From Laspinema palackyanum D2a (GTDB taxonomy: Bacteria > Cyanobacteriota > Cyanobacteriia > Cyanobacteriales > Laspinemataceae): a stretch of 64,000 bases of DNA. Below, piece by piece: positions 36,860 through 46,897 of the stretch. Under the pieces are notes generated by a model. The model did not search any database and was not told where the DNA came from. It saw nothing but the letters and a program-made list of their open reading frames with translations. A program made the translations under genes and the position numbers. The stretch covers positions 33,185 through 97,184 of the forward strand of contig JAMXFF010000030.1 in the NCBI GenBank assembly GCA_025370845.1, read 5' to 3'. Positions within the stretch are counted from its first letter, which is position 1, and each line of letters begins with the position of its first letter.

Positions 36860-39508
36860 TTAGAGCCAATTTCCTACCAGTACAAAGGGTGCCCAATAAA
36901 AGGGATGCTCATATTTTGGGTCTTGTAATAAGGCTAACTGACTCTGCCGCAGGGCCTGAGCTTTACTCATCGGCAGTTGTCCCGATTGGGTGATTCCGTC
37001 TTCCGTGGCCACGCCCACCAAATTGCGGTAAAATTCTGTTACTAACATGGCGGTAGATTGGTCATTCACGGCCCAGAGAGTGGCTAAGGTAGAGCGCGCA
37101 CCGGACCGCACTGCGACCCCTGCCAAGCCTAAACCCGCTTGTCTATCTCCAGTCGCGGTTTGACAAGCACTCAGAACGAGTAATTCAATGGGATTTGCTA
37201 ACCCCGATTCCCGAGTTCTGAGCAGTTCTTCAAACTCCGTCACCCGAATTTTTTCATCCCAAGTCAGAATAAAGGTTTGCTCCGAATCTGAGCTAAATTG
37301 CCCGTGGGTGGCTAAATGAATCACCGGGAAATCCACAGCAGCGATCGCATTAGCGAGGTTTGCTTCAGTAAATTCGCGATCGAGCAAGACTTTGGCATTC
37401 GGGACCCAATCTCCAATCTGCTCTAATTCAAGTTGCACCCCCGGTAATGCACTGAATCCCTGCCTTGCATCGGTAATTCCGGCACTCAGAACTTGAATTT
37501 TTTCCCCGGTTAAGGGTCGCGGGGCCAGGAGTTGTAAGCCCGGAGTCAGGGCAACATTATAGCGTTCAATGATATAGCGATCGCCATCATGGAGGGCTGA
37601 CATCGGCAGATTTCTCAAGAACCCATCCAGGACAAAAACTAAAGTTTCAACTCCATTTTCTGCTAATGCTGATTCCGCCGGAAGGATTAACCAATTATAA
37701 AGTTCTTGGGATAATTGTAACCGCTGCCGGTTAGAAAAGGCTGGGTTAAGAAATTGCTGGAATTGCTCTAGGGTATTCTCAATTTCGGCGGCAGGTTGGA
37801 GGGTTTCATACTGGATGAGTGGTTGTCCGGAAATGGAGAGAATCACCGCCAAGCGATCGGGCAAAATCATCGGATAAAGCGTAGCCGCTTGCGGGTCTAC
37901 TTCATCAATTTGTTCCGGTTGCACATCCAAACAGGCATCTTTAAAATAGTTATCCAGTTCTGCCAGTTGTAGGGATTCAATGGTGTCCCGAGCTTGTTTG
38001 AGATATTCCTGGGCGGGTTGGGGTTCGACTTGTTTGGCGCGATCGAGCAATAAACTCACCAATTGTCGGTAGAGCGGTTCGACGCGATCGCGGAAAGAAA
38101 ACTGCACCTGACGATCAATCGCCACCAAATCACTCCGCAGGGATTGTAAGCTATTCACTGCTTCACTATAGGCCGCGATCGCCCCGGGTTGATCGCCACT
38201 CTGAATCCGCAGCCTTCCTAATTGCCATTGCCACTGATAAGCTATATCAGAGGCTTGAATTGTTTGAGCAATATTTAAGGCTGTTTCGCTATACTCTCGC
38301 GCTGTCTTAACCTCTCCCATTTCTTCATAAATTCTCCCTAAATTTCCCAAGGCATAAGACTCAGCCCGTTGATCCCTAATCTCCCGAGCAGCGATGACGG
38401 CCTTTTCTAGTAAAGGAATCGTTCCAGCCATTTGAAATTGCCCAGGAATCGGATTTTCTTCTTCCTGTCCGAGGCAGTTCGCTTTTTGTTGTTCCAGGCA
38501 AATCAAATTTTGAGCCAAATTCACTTGGGCATAAATCCCCGGTCGAGAGGGAGATAACAGGGAAAGGGGTTCGGAAATTTCTGCAATCAGTTGGCGGGCT
38601 TTTTCCCAATTCCCGGTTTCAATTAATAAACTAAATTGATTTAATTGTGCTTGCAGTTGAATTTGAGGAAATTGACTGGCAGTTTTTGCCGCATTTTGAT
38701 AGTAACGAATGGCTTCTTCGGAATTATTTAATGCCCGTAATGTATTGCCTAAACTTAATAAAATAGCCCCGGTTTGTTCAGTAGCTTCCCGAGGGTTTTG
38801 TAAGGCTAGAGCGTCGCGTAACAGGCTTTCCGACTGCTGAAATGCGCCACTGGCTCGTAGGACCTCTCCCAGGTTTAATAATCCTGCCGCTTGAATCGAG
38901 CGATCGGACTGGTTTTCTAATCGTTGTTCCACCTGTTTTAAGAGGGTGGTAGCACGGCGATAGAGTCCTAGTCCTTGCATCGCACGGGCTTGATTAATTT
39001 GGCTGAGAATTTCCCCCGTCGGGTCTTGTGCTTGGCGATAAGCAGCGGTGGCTTCTTGCCAAGTGGTTAAAGCGGCTTCGGCATTTCCCAGGAAGAATTG
39101 GAGACGACCTTGAGCATTTAAAATTTGGGCGCGGATCGTTTCGCGATCGCCCCGATCGCCTTGGGAAACTCGGGCAATGGCCCCTTGTGCTGAGGCGATC
39201 GCCTCCGTCGCTTTCTGATAATCTCCTAAACTCTGATACGCTAACGATAAAAAGCTCAATGCCTGGGCTTGACCCAAGACATTCCCTTGTTCTCCCAAGG
39301 CGATCGCCGCCTGTTCCCAAAACTGCACCGCATCCGAAAACTGTCCCGCTTCATAGCGACTTTTTCCTTGAGTTAATAATTCAGTAACGCCTTGAGCATT
39401 CAAACTCACGGAGGATAATCCCTCGGGACTCAACCCCCAAGCTACCCGAACACTCAGGCTTAAACTAAAACCCAACAAGGCAACAATAATAAATCGAAAT
39501 TTCTGCAT
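36860..39508 (-). CDS. CHAT-domain protein with TPR repeats, exported
   Basis: 882 residues. A signal peptide (MQKFRFIIVALLGFSLSLSV, AWG) leads into about ten tetratricopeptide repeats (35-470), a linker and a C-terminal CHAT domain (about 580-880), a caspase-like cysteine peptidase. The catalytic pair is visible: His in HLATHGQFSSD and Cys in VLSACQTATGD, with AGVAVRSGARSTLATLW and PFYWAPFVLVGNW as family hallmarks. CHAT-TPR proteins in cyanobacteria commonly neighbour haemagglutinin-type adhesins and may process them; some soluble TPR-CHAT enzymes act in CRISPR defence, but this exported form is different. It follows the adhesin pair on the same strand with 209 bp of repeats between. Confidence 0.9.
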   Translation of the reverse strand: MQKFRFIIVALLGFSLSLSVRVAWGLSPEGLSSVSLNAQGVTELLTQGKSRYEAGQFSDAVQFWEQAAIALGEQGNVLGQAQALSFLSLAYQSLGDYQKATEAIASAQGAIARVSQGDRGDRETIRAQILNAQGRLQFFLGNAEAALTTWQEATAAYRQAQDPTGEILSQINQARAMQGLGLYRRATTLLKQVEQRLENQSDRSIQAAGLLNLGEVLRASGAFQQSESLLRDALALQNPREATEQTGAILLSLGNTLRALNNSEEAIRYYQNAAKTASQFPQIQLQAQLNQFSLLIETGNWEKARQLIAEISEPLSLLSPSRPGIYAQVNLAQNLICLEQQKANCLGQEEENPIPGQFQMAGTIPLLEKAVIAAREIRDQRAESYALGNLGRIYEEMGEVKTAREYSETALNIAQTIQASDIAYQWQWQLGRLRIQSGDQPGAIAAYSEAVNSLQSLRSDLVAIDRQVQFSFRDRVEPLYRQLVSLLLDRAKQVEPQPAQEYLKQARDTIESLQLAELDNYFKDACLDVQPEQIDEVDPQAATLYPMILPDRLAVILSISGQPLIQYETLQPAAEIENTLEQFQQFLNPAFSNRQRLQLSQELYNWLILPAESALAENGVETLVFVLDGFLRNLPMSALHDGDRYIIERYNVALTPGLQLLAPRPLTGEKIQVLSAGITDARQGFSALPGVQLELEQIGDWVPNAKVLLDREFTEANLANAIAAVDFPVIHLATHGQFSSDSEQTFILTWDEKIRVTEFEELLRTRESGLANPIELLVLSACQTATGDRQAGLGLAGVAVRSGARSTLATLWAVNDQSTAMLVTEFYRNLVGVATEDGITQSGQLPMSKAQALRQSQLALLQDPKYEHPFYWAPFVLVGNWL

Positions 39509-39604
39509 TTTTTGATGTCCTTTAGGAATGAATCGTGATTATTTCTTGAACCCTGAAAAATAAAATAAACCTTCTGTATAATTTTTCAAAATCCCCCCCA
39601 CTAA

Positions 39605-39704
39605 GAGACCTCTCCCCGGCCCTCTCCTAAGAGGAAAGGGCAAATGAGGAGCCTTTCCGCCTCCCCCTTCCCTCTGAGGGAAGGGGGTTGGGGGGAGAGG
39701 TCTC
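39605..39704. repeat. Nested inverted-repeat element
   Basis: Outer arms GAGACCTCTCCCC (39605-39617) and GGGGAGAGGTCTC (39692-39704) enclose a second palindrome CCCCCTTCCCTC...GAGGGAAGGGGG (39663-39687). It lies just downstream of the first adhesin gene and may also end its transcript. Confidence 0.8.
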
Positions 39705-39717
39705 CCCTTTAATCCCC

Positions 39718-42666
39718 TCATTCCCTACAATCCACCCCGGACCTCACCCAGGAACTATGAGGGCTGACTCGGGGGGTTTCCGTGCTCAGGACCACGGTTC
39801 CCTGTGAGTTCACCCCCCAACCTTGGGCTTCCACCAGAGGCGGATTCTGGGGTCGTTTTCCCCCAGTGAGGGCCTCTTCTGACCTGGATTGACCCTGAAC
39901 CGGCGTTCCTGCCAGAGGAACGAGGCGCAAATCATCTAAAATGACTGACGGATTCAGGGTTTCCGTGGGAGAGGCGGGCAAACCTCCTCGTCCCGTAATG
40001 GTAAAGCGACTCCCTTGACCCTTGGCACAGAAGTTTTGGGCAATCAATTGGGCGGCATCTACAAAATTCTCTTGCAAGGACACAATTCCTAAACTCGAAT
40101 CCGTATCTGGAGTATTCAGTTCCACCGAACCGCTAAACTCCGGTCCCAGTTCAGAGGTGGCGGTAATGTCACTGCGGTTGGTGGGGGTCTGGCGAAATTG
40201 AGTGGCGAAGATGCCTTCGGCATTAATACTAACTCGTCCACCCCGTCCAGTCAGGGCATTGGCGGTAATGTCACTATTTCCCAAGGCGGTCAAGATTCCG
40301 GCGTCGATGGTAATATTTCCGCCATTGGTATTCCCGGCGTTGGTGGTGATATGACTGCCGCGAGAGAGTAATATATCCGGCGATCGCAGTTGAATATCAC
40401 CCCCTGTACCAGAAACTGTAGTGGCATTGAGACTCCCTCCCGTATCCAGACGGACCGACTCCGCCACAATTTCCAGGGTACCCGCATTCCCCGGGCCCAA
40501 ACTCCTCACATCAATATTCGCCCCATCCCGAACCAGTAACTGTCCGGTGTTGATGCGGAGGTCCCCGGCAGATCCGCTAATCTCCTGATTCTCAAAATCC
40601 GCACGTCCTGAAGAGGAATCCAATCCCGTGGGTAGTCCGGTAATGGGCGACTTTCCGGAAATGTCCATCCCTTCGGTGGCATTCACCGTCAGGGTTCCGC
40701 CATTCCCAGAACCAAAGGTCCCAGTGGAGACGATTCCCCCGTCCGTTAGGGTTAACTGCCGCGTCGAAATGGTGAGATTCCCAGACGGGGGAACCCCAAA
40801 GGTACTGGTGGCAATACTACTGGTAACCATCCCATCGGGGGAGACTCCCACAATTTCTATCGACTCCCTTGCCTCTATCTGAATATTCCCCCCGGGTCCC
40901 CCGGCAGCTAGGGAACCGACGTTGGGACCTGTTCCGGTACTGGTGACAATTAATGCTCCCTCCCGAATCCGCAACTGTCCCGTGGTAATTTTAATATCTC
41001 CCCCGGTTCCCGACCCAAACACGGTGTTATTCAAAATGCCCGTGGGTAGGAGGTTTTCTGGTCGGGTGCCGGTGATTTCCACCCCTTGTGAGGCATTAAT
41101 TATAATCTCGGCACCGGGTCCACTGCCCAAGGTGGAACTCGAAATGATGCTCCCGTCTTGTATCCTCAGATGACCCGTTTCAATCTCAATATTTCCCGCT
41201 GATCCGGCACTGCCGAGGGCGGTATTGGAAAAAATGCCACTGGCGATCGCCTCGATGCGATGGTTGGCCCGCATCTGAATTTCCCCGCTGGATTCTGCCC
41301 CAAAGGTGGGACTGAAGACGATCGCCCCATTATACAATCCAATCCCATTCCCCGCCTCTAAGGTGATATTCCCGGCTGGGCCCACGCCGACGGTTCCGGC
41401 AAACAACCCGCCAATGCGATCGCCCGGTTGCAGTTGTCCGGTTAATGCTGCCCCCAGCACCTGTTCTAAGGGTCCAAATCCCACCCCAATTAGGGTGATG
41501 GAATCTACTGCATCAATCCGCAGATTTCCCCCGGCACCGGATCCAAAGCTACTCGCGGATAAAAAAGCCGTTCCTTGGAGTAAAAATTGTCCGGTTTCAA
41601 TATTCAAATCTCCCCCGGTCCCCACTCCCTGACTGTCGCTCATAATTGTACTAAAATTATCGGGATCAGCCCCCGTCAGTGCAACTAATTCCGTGGCTGT
41701 GATTTTTACAGGTCCCCCGGGTCGGGAACCTGTATTCAGGGCCAAAACCTGAGACCCGTCGGAAATACCAATTTGCCGTCCTTGCAGATGAATCGTGCCA
41801 CCCCCCTCTCCACTGGTATTGATGCGACTCTGTTGGGTCAGTTGAATGTCTTGAAAGCTTTCTACGGCTTCATATCCCCCTTGAATTCCCCTGGGGGTGG
41901 GCATCAAACTGATCCGGCTATTGCCTCCCACACTGCCGATTTCAATCCTTCCCCCAGGCGATCGCACTTGTCCCCCCTCTAAAAACACATTCCCCCCAAA
42001 TAACCCCAAACTTTGCCCCGGTGACCCTTGCAATCCTCCGGTTTCTCTATCTATCCCTTGAGATTGCACCACAATAGTCCCCGGGTTGGGCCCAAATTGT
42101 AACCCCACTGGCACGTTGACCGTCAGCAAGGGGGGTGATTCTGGGTTGATAGCACTAAACAGACTCCCATCACTCATGAGGACACTCTCGGCGGTACTCG
42201 CCACAAATGAACCTCCAATCTTTAATTCAGCATTGGGACCAAAAACAATCCCGTTAGGATTAATTAAATAGAGATTTGCACTGCCATTGACGCGGATAAT
42301 GCCATCAATGGTAGAAGGATTTTCTCCAGTAATTCGGGTGAGGATATTTTCTACCCTCAATGAATTCTCAAACCGGGCGGTATTCCCCGTCATCAGAGCA
42401 AATTCCTGAAAGCTATGGAAGAGATTTCCGCCAATTTCTGTCCCGCCAGTGATTCGGTAAGTCGTCCCATCGGGGGTAACCAGGGTAGGGTTATGCAGGC
42501 TGGAATCGGGAATGATTTGCGCCTCTGCTTTGACACCACATCCCGATGACCCACTCCACAGGATTAGCACTCCTGAAAGCGTTATGACATTGCGGCGCTT
42601 TAGGCAGAATGACTTAAAAAACAATCGGATAAAGGGGTGATAATTGACTCGCCAGAAACCAATCAT
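39718..42666 (-). CDS. Filamentous haemagglutinin-like (TpsA-type) secreted protein 1
   Basis: 982 residues. A long signal region (SGVLILWSGSSGCGVKAEAQ) precedes a TPS domain (about 60-300) with GGTEIGGNLFHSFQEF, NILTRITGENPSTIDG and ANLYLINPNGIVFGP, the recognition part for a two-partner (type Vb) outer-membrane transporter. Many short Gly/Asn beta-helix repeats follow (GGDIKITTGQLRIREGALIV type), then a conserved tail with QLIAQNFCAKGQGSRFTITG and GRGGLPASP. Such proteins are exported to the cell surface as adhesins or matrix factors. No TpsB pore (ShlB/FhaC type) is in the window. The next paralogue begins 163 bp upstream. Antisense open frames across it are by-products of its repeats. Confidence 0.9.
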   Translation of the reverse strand: MIGFWRVNYHPFIRLFFKSFCLKRRNVITLSGVLILWSGSSGCGVKAEAQIIPDSSLHNPTLVTPDGTTYRITGGTEIGGNLFHSFQEFALMTGNTARFENSLRVENILTRITGENPSTIDGIIRVNGSANLYLINPNGIVFGPNAELKIGGSFVASTAESVLMSDGSLFSAINPESPPLLTVNVPVGLQFGPNPGTIVVQSQGIDRETGGLQGSPGQSLGLFGGNVFLEGGQVRSPGGRIEIGSVGGNSRISLMPTPRGIQGGYEAVESFQDIQLTQQSRINTSGEGGGTIHLQGRQIGISDGSQVLALNTGSRPGGPVKITATELVALTGADPDNFSTIMSDSQGVGTGGDLNIETGQFLLQGTAFLSASSFGSGAGGNLRIDAVDSITLIGVGFGPLEQVLGAALTGQLQPGDRIGGLFAGTVGVGPAGNITLEAGNGIGLYNGAIVFSPTFGAESSGEIQMRANHRIEAIASGIFSNTALGSAGSAGNIEIETGHLRIQDGSIISSSTLGSGPGAEIIINASQGVEITGTRPENLLPTGILNNTVFGSGTGGDIKITTGQLRIREGALIVTSTGTGPNVGSLAAGGPGGNIQIEARESIEIVGVSPDGMVTSSIATSTFGVPPSGNLTISTRQLTLTDGGIVSTGTFGSGNGGTLTVNATEGMDISGKSPITGLPTGLDSSSGRADFENQEISGSAGDLRINTGQLLVRDGANIDVRSLGPGNAGTLEIVAESVRLDTGGSLNATTVSGTGGDIQLRSPDILLSRGSHITTNAGNTNGGNITIDAGILTALGNSDITANALTGRGGRVSINAEGIFATQFRQTPTNRSDITATSELGPEFSGSVELNTPDTDSSLGIVSLQENFVDAAQLIAQNFCAKGQGSRFTITGRGGLPASPTETLNPSVILDDLRLVPLAGTPVQGQSRSEEALTGGKRPQNPPLVEAQGWGVNSQGTVVLSTETPRVSPHSSWVRSGVDCRE

Positions 42667-42829
42667 TCATTTTAGCCTTTTAAAAAGGAAAAGAGTGGGC
42701 GATTTTTCCGCTCATGGGTTGTTCGCGAACTCCACCAGGGTTGTAGCACAAAATGAGCCATCGCCCCTATCGAGTTTCAACCGTCGGGCCAAAATATCCC
42801 CTTACCCTCGCTACAAATTCATTTCCCTT

Positions 42830-45787
42830 TTAGTCTCCACAATTCTGTTGCTTCACCCAAGAACTCAGGGGCGTAACCTGGGGGGCTTGGGCCACCAGAA
42901 CCACAGTCCCGGAAGGGGTGACACTCCAGCCTTGCGCTTCTACGAGGGGACTCGGTTGAGCCATTTTCTCTCCTGTGCTCTCCCCAATTGGATTGGATTG
43001 ACCCGGGAGTGCTGTTCCCTGAGTCTGCACCAACCGCAAATCATCTAAAATCACCGGAGAATTGAGCACTTCCGTGGGAGAGGCGGGCAATCCTCCTCGT
43101 CCCGTCACCGTAAAGCTACTCACGTCTCCGGTGGCACAGAAGTTCTGAGCAATCAGTTGATCCGCATTCACAAAATTATCTTGTAGTTGCTCAATTCCTA
43201 AGCTGGAATCTGCATCGGGGGTATTCAGTTCCACGGTCCCGCTAAACTCGGGTCCCAGGTCCGAGGTGGCGGTAATATCACTGCGCGGGGTTTCTGCTTC
43301 ACGAAATTCGGTACCAAAGATACCCTCGGCATTGATGCTGACTCGTCCCCCTCGTCCCGCTAAGGCATTGGCGGTAATATCACTATTATCGAGGGCGGTT
43401 AAAATTTGGGTATCGATCGCAATGTTCCCGCCATCAGTATTCCCGGCATTGGTGGTGATATTGCCCCCGCGACGCAACAGCAGGGTGGGCGATCGCAGTT
43501 GAATGTTACCCCCGGCACCAGAAACTGTTGCGGCATTCAAACTCCCCCCCGTATCTACCCGCACGGAATCGGCGACAATTTCTAAAATCCCGGCATTCCC
43601 TGCCCCAAAACTCCTCACATCTAAAGTTGCTCCATCCCGAACCACTAATTCTCCGGTACTCACCCGCAAGTTCCCTCCGGACCCGGTGACTTCCAAATCG
43701 GGTATATCCGCCCGTCCCGAAGAGGAAACTAAGGTACTTGGTAATCCGGTAATCGGCGATCGCCCGGAAATATCAATCCCCTCTGAGGCATTCACCGTTA
43801 GGGTTCCCCCATCCCCACTGTTAAACGTCGCTGAGGACACGATCGCTCCCTCACTAATGGTTAACTTCCCAGTGGAAATGGTTAAATTCCCCGCCGGATT
43901 CTCACTAAATGTCGTTGTCCCCGGACCACTGGTGACTAGCCCATCCGGGGACACGCCGGAAATCTCCACTGACTCACTCGCTTCAATGGTAATATTCCCT
44001 CCGACTCCCCCAGATGTCACCAATCCACTGGTAGTATTTCCCCCTCCACTATTGGTCGAAATCAATGCACCTCCGCGATTAATTAACCGGGCGGTTTTAA
44101 TCGTCACGTCACCCCCGGTCCCGGTCCCAAATAGGGTGTTATTTAAAATTCCCGTCGGTAGCACATTTCCCGGTACGGTTCGGCTAATTTCCACCACCTC
44201 CGAGGCATTAACCATAATATTCCCCCCGGGACCATTCCCCAGGGTGGCACTGGAAATCACTGTGCCATCGGTGACAACCAGGTTGCGAGTTTCAATGGTA
44301 ATATCCCCAGCAGAAGCGGCACTCCCAAAGGCGGTATTCGATAACACTCCAGCGGCGATCGCTTCTATCCTATTTCCCGCCCGCATCTGAAGGTCTCCCC
44401 CTGCCGCATCCCCAAAGGTCGGACTATAAATTACCCCCCCATTATACAACCCGATCGCATTCCCCGCTTCTAAGGTCATATTCCCGGTGGGTGCTTCTCC
44501 CACGGTTCCCATTACCAAACCCCCGATGCGATCTTCCGGTTGCAGTTGTCCGCTTAATGCTCCCCCAATCAATAACTGTAATGGCTCAGATCCCGCCCCA
44601 ATCACGGTAATCGAATCGGCGGCTTTTATGGTAAGATTTCCCCCGTCCCCCGGTCCAAAGGTGCTGGCAGAGACCAATCCGGTCCCCTGGACCAAAAATT
44701 GTCCCGTTTCAATATTCAAGTCTCCCCCGGTCCCCACTCCCCGAGTATCGCTGACGACTGCGGTAAAATTATCCGGGTCAGCGCCGGTAATGGCGACTAA
44801 TTCGCTCGCTTTGATATTCAGGGATCCCCCCGGAAGTGACCCGACATTGACCGCCAGGACTTGAGACCCTTCCCCCACGGCGATCCTCCGTCCTTGCAGG
44901 TGAATGGTTCCTCCCCCATCCCCACTGGTGTTGATCCCACTCTGTTGGCTCAGTTGAATATCCTGGAAGCTCTCGACCCCTTCATATCCCGCCCTCATCC
45001 CCCGTTCTGTGGGGGTCAGGCTGATGCGGCTATTGCCTCCCACGCTGCCCACTTCTATCCGTCCTCCGGGCGATCGCACTTGTCCCCCCTCTAGTAGCAC
45101 ATTCCCCCCAAAGAGTCCCACGGTTTGCCCGGGCAACACTTGCAATCCCACGGGTTCTCCGCTACTGTCTCTCCCCTGGGACTGAACCCCAATGTTGCCC
45201 GGATTTGTCCCAAATTGTAACCCCACCGGCACGTTAACCGTCAGCAATGGGGGTGCTTCTGGGTCGATCGCACTAAATAAACTCCCATCCCCTAGGACTA
45301 TACTCTCGGCGGTACTCGCAAAAAATGAACCCCCAATACTCAGTTGAGCATTGGGACCGAAAACAATCCCGTTGGGATTGATTAAATAGAGATTGGCGCT
45401 GCCATTGGCGCGGATGATTCCATCAATAAGGGAAGGGTTTAATCCAGTAATTCGAGTCAGGATATTTTCTACGGCTAATGAATTTTCAAAAACGGCGGTA
45501 TTCCCGGTCATCACAGAAAATTCCTGGAAGCTATGGAAGAGGCTTCCTCCCATTTCTGTCCCTCCCGTAATCCTCCGAATTGTCCCTTCAGTTGTTACCA
45601 CGCTTGGACGGGGAAGTGTTCCATCAGGAAAGATTTGTGCCTGGGCTGGACTGCTAAGAGGATAGAAAAAACTTCCAAAGGCGATCGCAACCCAAATTCT
45701 CAACCCATTTCGCCGATTTAGGCAGAATTTACTCATCCAAACATCAAAAGCTTCTATAGGATTTACTCGCTTTAAGAAATAATTCAT
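42830..45787 (-). CDS. Filamentous haemagglutinin-like (TpsA-type) secreted protein 2
   Basis: About 985 residues from the ATG at 45787; a TTG at 45823 is also in frame. Same plan as the downstream copy: signal sequence (RIWVAIAFGSFFYPLSSPAQ, AQ), a TPS domain with GGTEMGGSLFHSFQEF and NLYLINPNGIVFGPN, repeated beta-helix turns, and the tail NFCATGDVSSFTVTGRGGLP. The two paralogues are colinear over nearly the full length with blocks of near identity, so they arose by tandem duplication. Central repeat regions vary more than the ends. Secretion needs a TpsB partner that must lie elsewhere. The CHAT protein and DUF928 downstream are likely functional neighbours. Confidence 0.9.
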   Translation of the reverse strand: MNYFLKRVNPIEAFDVWMSKFCLNRRNGLRIWVAIAFGSFFYPLSSPAQAQIFPDGTLPRPSVVTTEGTIRRITGGTEMGGSLFHSFQEFSVMTGNTAVFENSLAVENILTRITGLNPSLIDGIIRANGSANLYLINPNGIVFGPNAQLSIGGSFFASTAESIVLGDGSLFSAIDPEAPPLLTVNVPVGLQFGTNPGNIGVQSQGRDSSGEPVGLQVLPGQTVGLFGGNVLLEGGQVRSPGGRIEVGSVGGNSRISLTPTERGMRAGYEGVESFQDIQLSQQSGINTSGDGGGTIHLQGRRIAVGEGSQVLAVNVGSLPGGSLNIKASELVAITGADPDNFTAVVSDTRGVGTGGDLNIETGQFLVQGTGLVSASTFGPGDGGNLTIKAADSITVIGAGSEPLQLLIGGALSGQLQPEDRIGGLVMGTVGEAPTGNMTLEAGNAIGLYNGGVIYSPTFGDAAGGDLQMRAGNRIEAIAAGVLSNTAFGSAASAGDITIETRNLVVTDGTVISSATLGNGPGGNIMVNASEVVEISRTVPGNVLPTGILNNTLFGTGTGGDVTIKTARLINRGGALISTNSGGGNTTSGLVTSGGVGGNITIEASESVEISGVSPDGLVTSGPGTTTFSENPAGNLTISTGKLTISEGAIVSSATFNSGDGGTLTVNASEGIDISGRSPITGLPSTLVSSSGRADIPDLEVTGSGGNLRVSTGELVVRDGATLDVRSFGAGNAGILEIVADSVRVDTGGSLNAATVSGAGGNIQLRSPTLLLRRGGNITTNAGNTDGGNIAIDTQILTALDNSDITANALAGRGGRVSINAEGIFGTEFREAETPRSDITATSDLGPEFSGTVELNTPDADSSLGIEQLQDNFVNADQLIAQNFCATGDVSSFTVTGRGGLPASPTEVLNSPVILDDLRLVQTQGTALPGQSNPIGESTGEKMAQPSPLVEAQGWSVTPSGTVVLVAQAPQVTPLSSWVKQQNCGD

Positions 45788-46073
45788 CTTGCTTACAAAT
45801 AGTGATTCTCTACAATGTAGCACTTGGAATTGGAATTGGATCGCGGGAATTTTCTCCCATTTTTTTCCCTTGGTGGCGATCGCACCTTTGACTCCCCATC
45901 CTAGTTTTGTCTACGTTTCTTCACTGGGGACGCCCCCATCTTCTCAAAGGCCCTTTTTCCTCGGCCAGCCAATCTGCCTGATTTCGACTATCTTAAGAGT
46001 AGAGTGACCTACCTGGCGGATTGCTGCCATTGGGTTCTCGATTTTTTTGTCAATTCTTTTGGAGTCATAATTC

Positions 46074-46601
46074 ATGGAACTATTTAACCAAATCGTTAAT
46101 GCGATCAGTAATCCTACCCAACAAGCCAGTACCAATCAAATTGGCAGTGTGATCAATGCGGTACAACAACTGAGTCAGACTTACCATACCGACCCTGGAA
46201 CGACTCAATCTATGCTATCAATTGTCAGCCATTTTGTCCGGTCTTCTTTACAGGAGAAACGGGCAACTGGGGGGAATAATTCGGTTCAGTCTTTGGTCAA
46301 TCAGTTTAGTGGGACGACGGCTAATTCTGCGGCGATCGCTGCTTTGTTTTCTATCCCTCAACTCAATGCAATGATTTCCGCGATCGCCTCCCGCACAGGC
46401 TTAGATCCTCAACAAATTCAATCGATGCTACCCTTATTAATCCCAGTGGTTCTCCAATTATTACAAACCGGGGCTAGTTCTGACAATCCTCAAACGGGTT
46501 CTAACCCGGTTCTCAATCAATTTTTAGATGCCAATAATGATGGGGATGTGAATCTCGGTGATGCTATCCAATTAGCCAGTCGTTTTTTAACGAATCCTTA
46601 G
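46074..46601 (+). CDS. Helical protein with a C-terminal EF-hand/dockerin-like loop
   Basis: 175 residues. The first 140 are helical and rich in Gln, Ser and Asn (VNAISNPTQQASTNQIGSVI, LDPQQIQSMLPLLIPVVLQL), resembling DUF937-type small cyanobacterial proteins. The C-terminus DANNDGDVNLGDAIQLASRF is a calcium-binding loop of the EF-hand/dockerin type, with Asp/Asn at positions 1, 3, 5 and a Leu-Asp following. No signal peptide is seen. GGAG lies upstream of the ATG at 46074. It faces away from the adhesin genes, so it is not in their operon. A hairpin follows the stop. Confidence 0.75.
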   Translation: MELFNQIVNAISNPTQQASTNQIGSVINAVQQLSQTYHTDPGTTQSMLSIVSHFVRSSLQEKRATGGNNSVQSLVNQFSGTTANSAAIAALFSIPQLNAMISAIASRTGLDPQQIQSMLPLLIPVVLQLLQTGASSDNPQTGSNPVLNQFLDANNDGDVNLGDAIQLASRFLTNP

Positions 46602-46614
46602 TCTTCTGTTTGAT

Positions 46615-46636
46615 GAGGTTCCCTGCGGGGAACCTC
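46615..46636 (+). terminator. Hairpin after the EF-hand-like gene
   Basis: GAGGTTCCC (46615-46623) pairs with GGGAACCTC (46628-46636), loop TGCG, 13 bp past the stop. It lacks a U-tract, which is common in cyanobacteria. Confidence 0.6.
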
Positions 46637-46897
46637 CTTGGTTAACAGTCCGGCCAAAATTTCAAGTTGCAGTTCAGAAATTTTGGCGACTTTTTTTTCA
46701 AAGGTCTTGCGCTTTCTCTTGACTTTTGTTAAAATTCTTTTATAATGGGAATATTGGCAATTTTAAAATTAGCGAATCCACTCCCATTATCACATATAAT
46801 AACATGAACTAAGAGATTTTTATCGAAAAAAAGAAAAAATTTTGGCGGCGGCCTGATTTGACCATTTCAGGTGAGTGAACCCCCCCGAAAACCTCAA

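Noticed and set aside
36715..36993. 92-codon plus-strand frame upstream of the CHAT gene end
   Set aside because: It overlaps the CHAT gene and shows no domain or ribosome-binding site.
39539..39721. 60-codon minus-strand frame between CHAT and adhesin genes
   Set aside because: It is made wholly of the inverted-repeat element, with Pro/Gly-rich filler.
43503..44390. 295-codon plus-strand open frame across the second adhesin gene
   Set aside because: It is antisense to a well-supported TPS adhesin. It arises from the repetitive composition, as do similar frames at 40628-42271 and 43266-45665.
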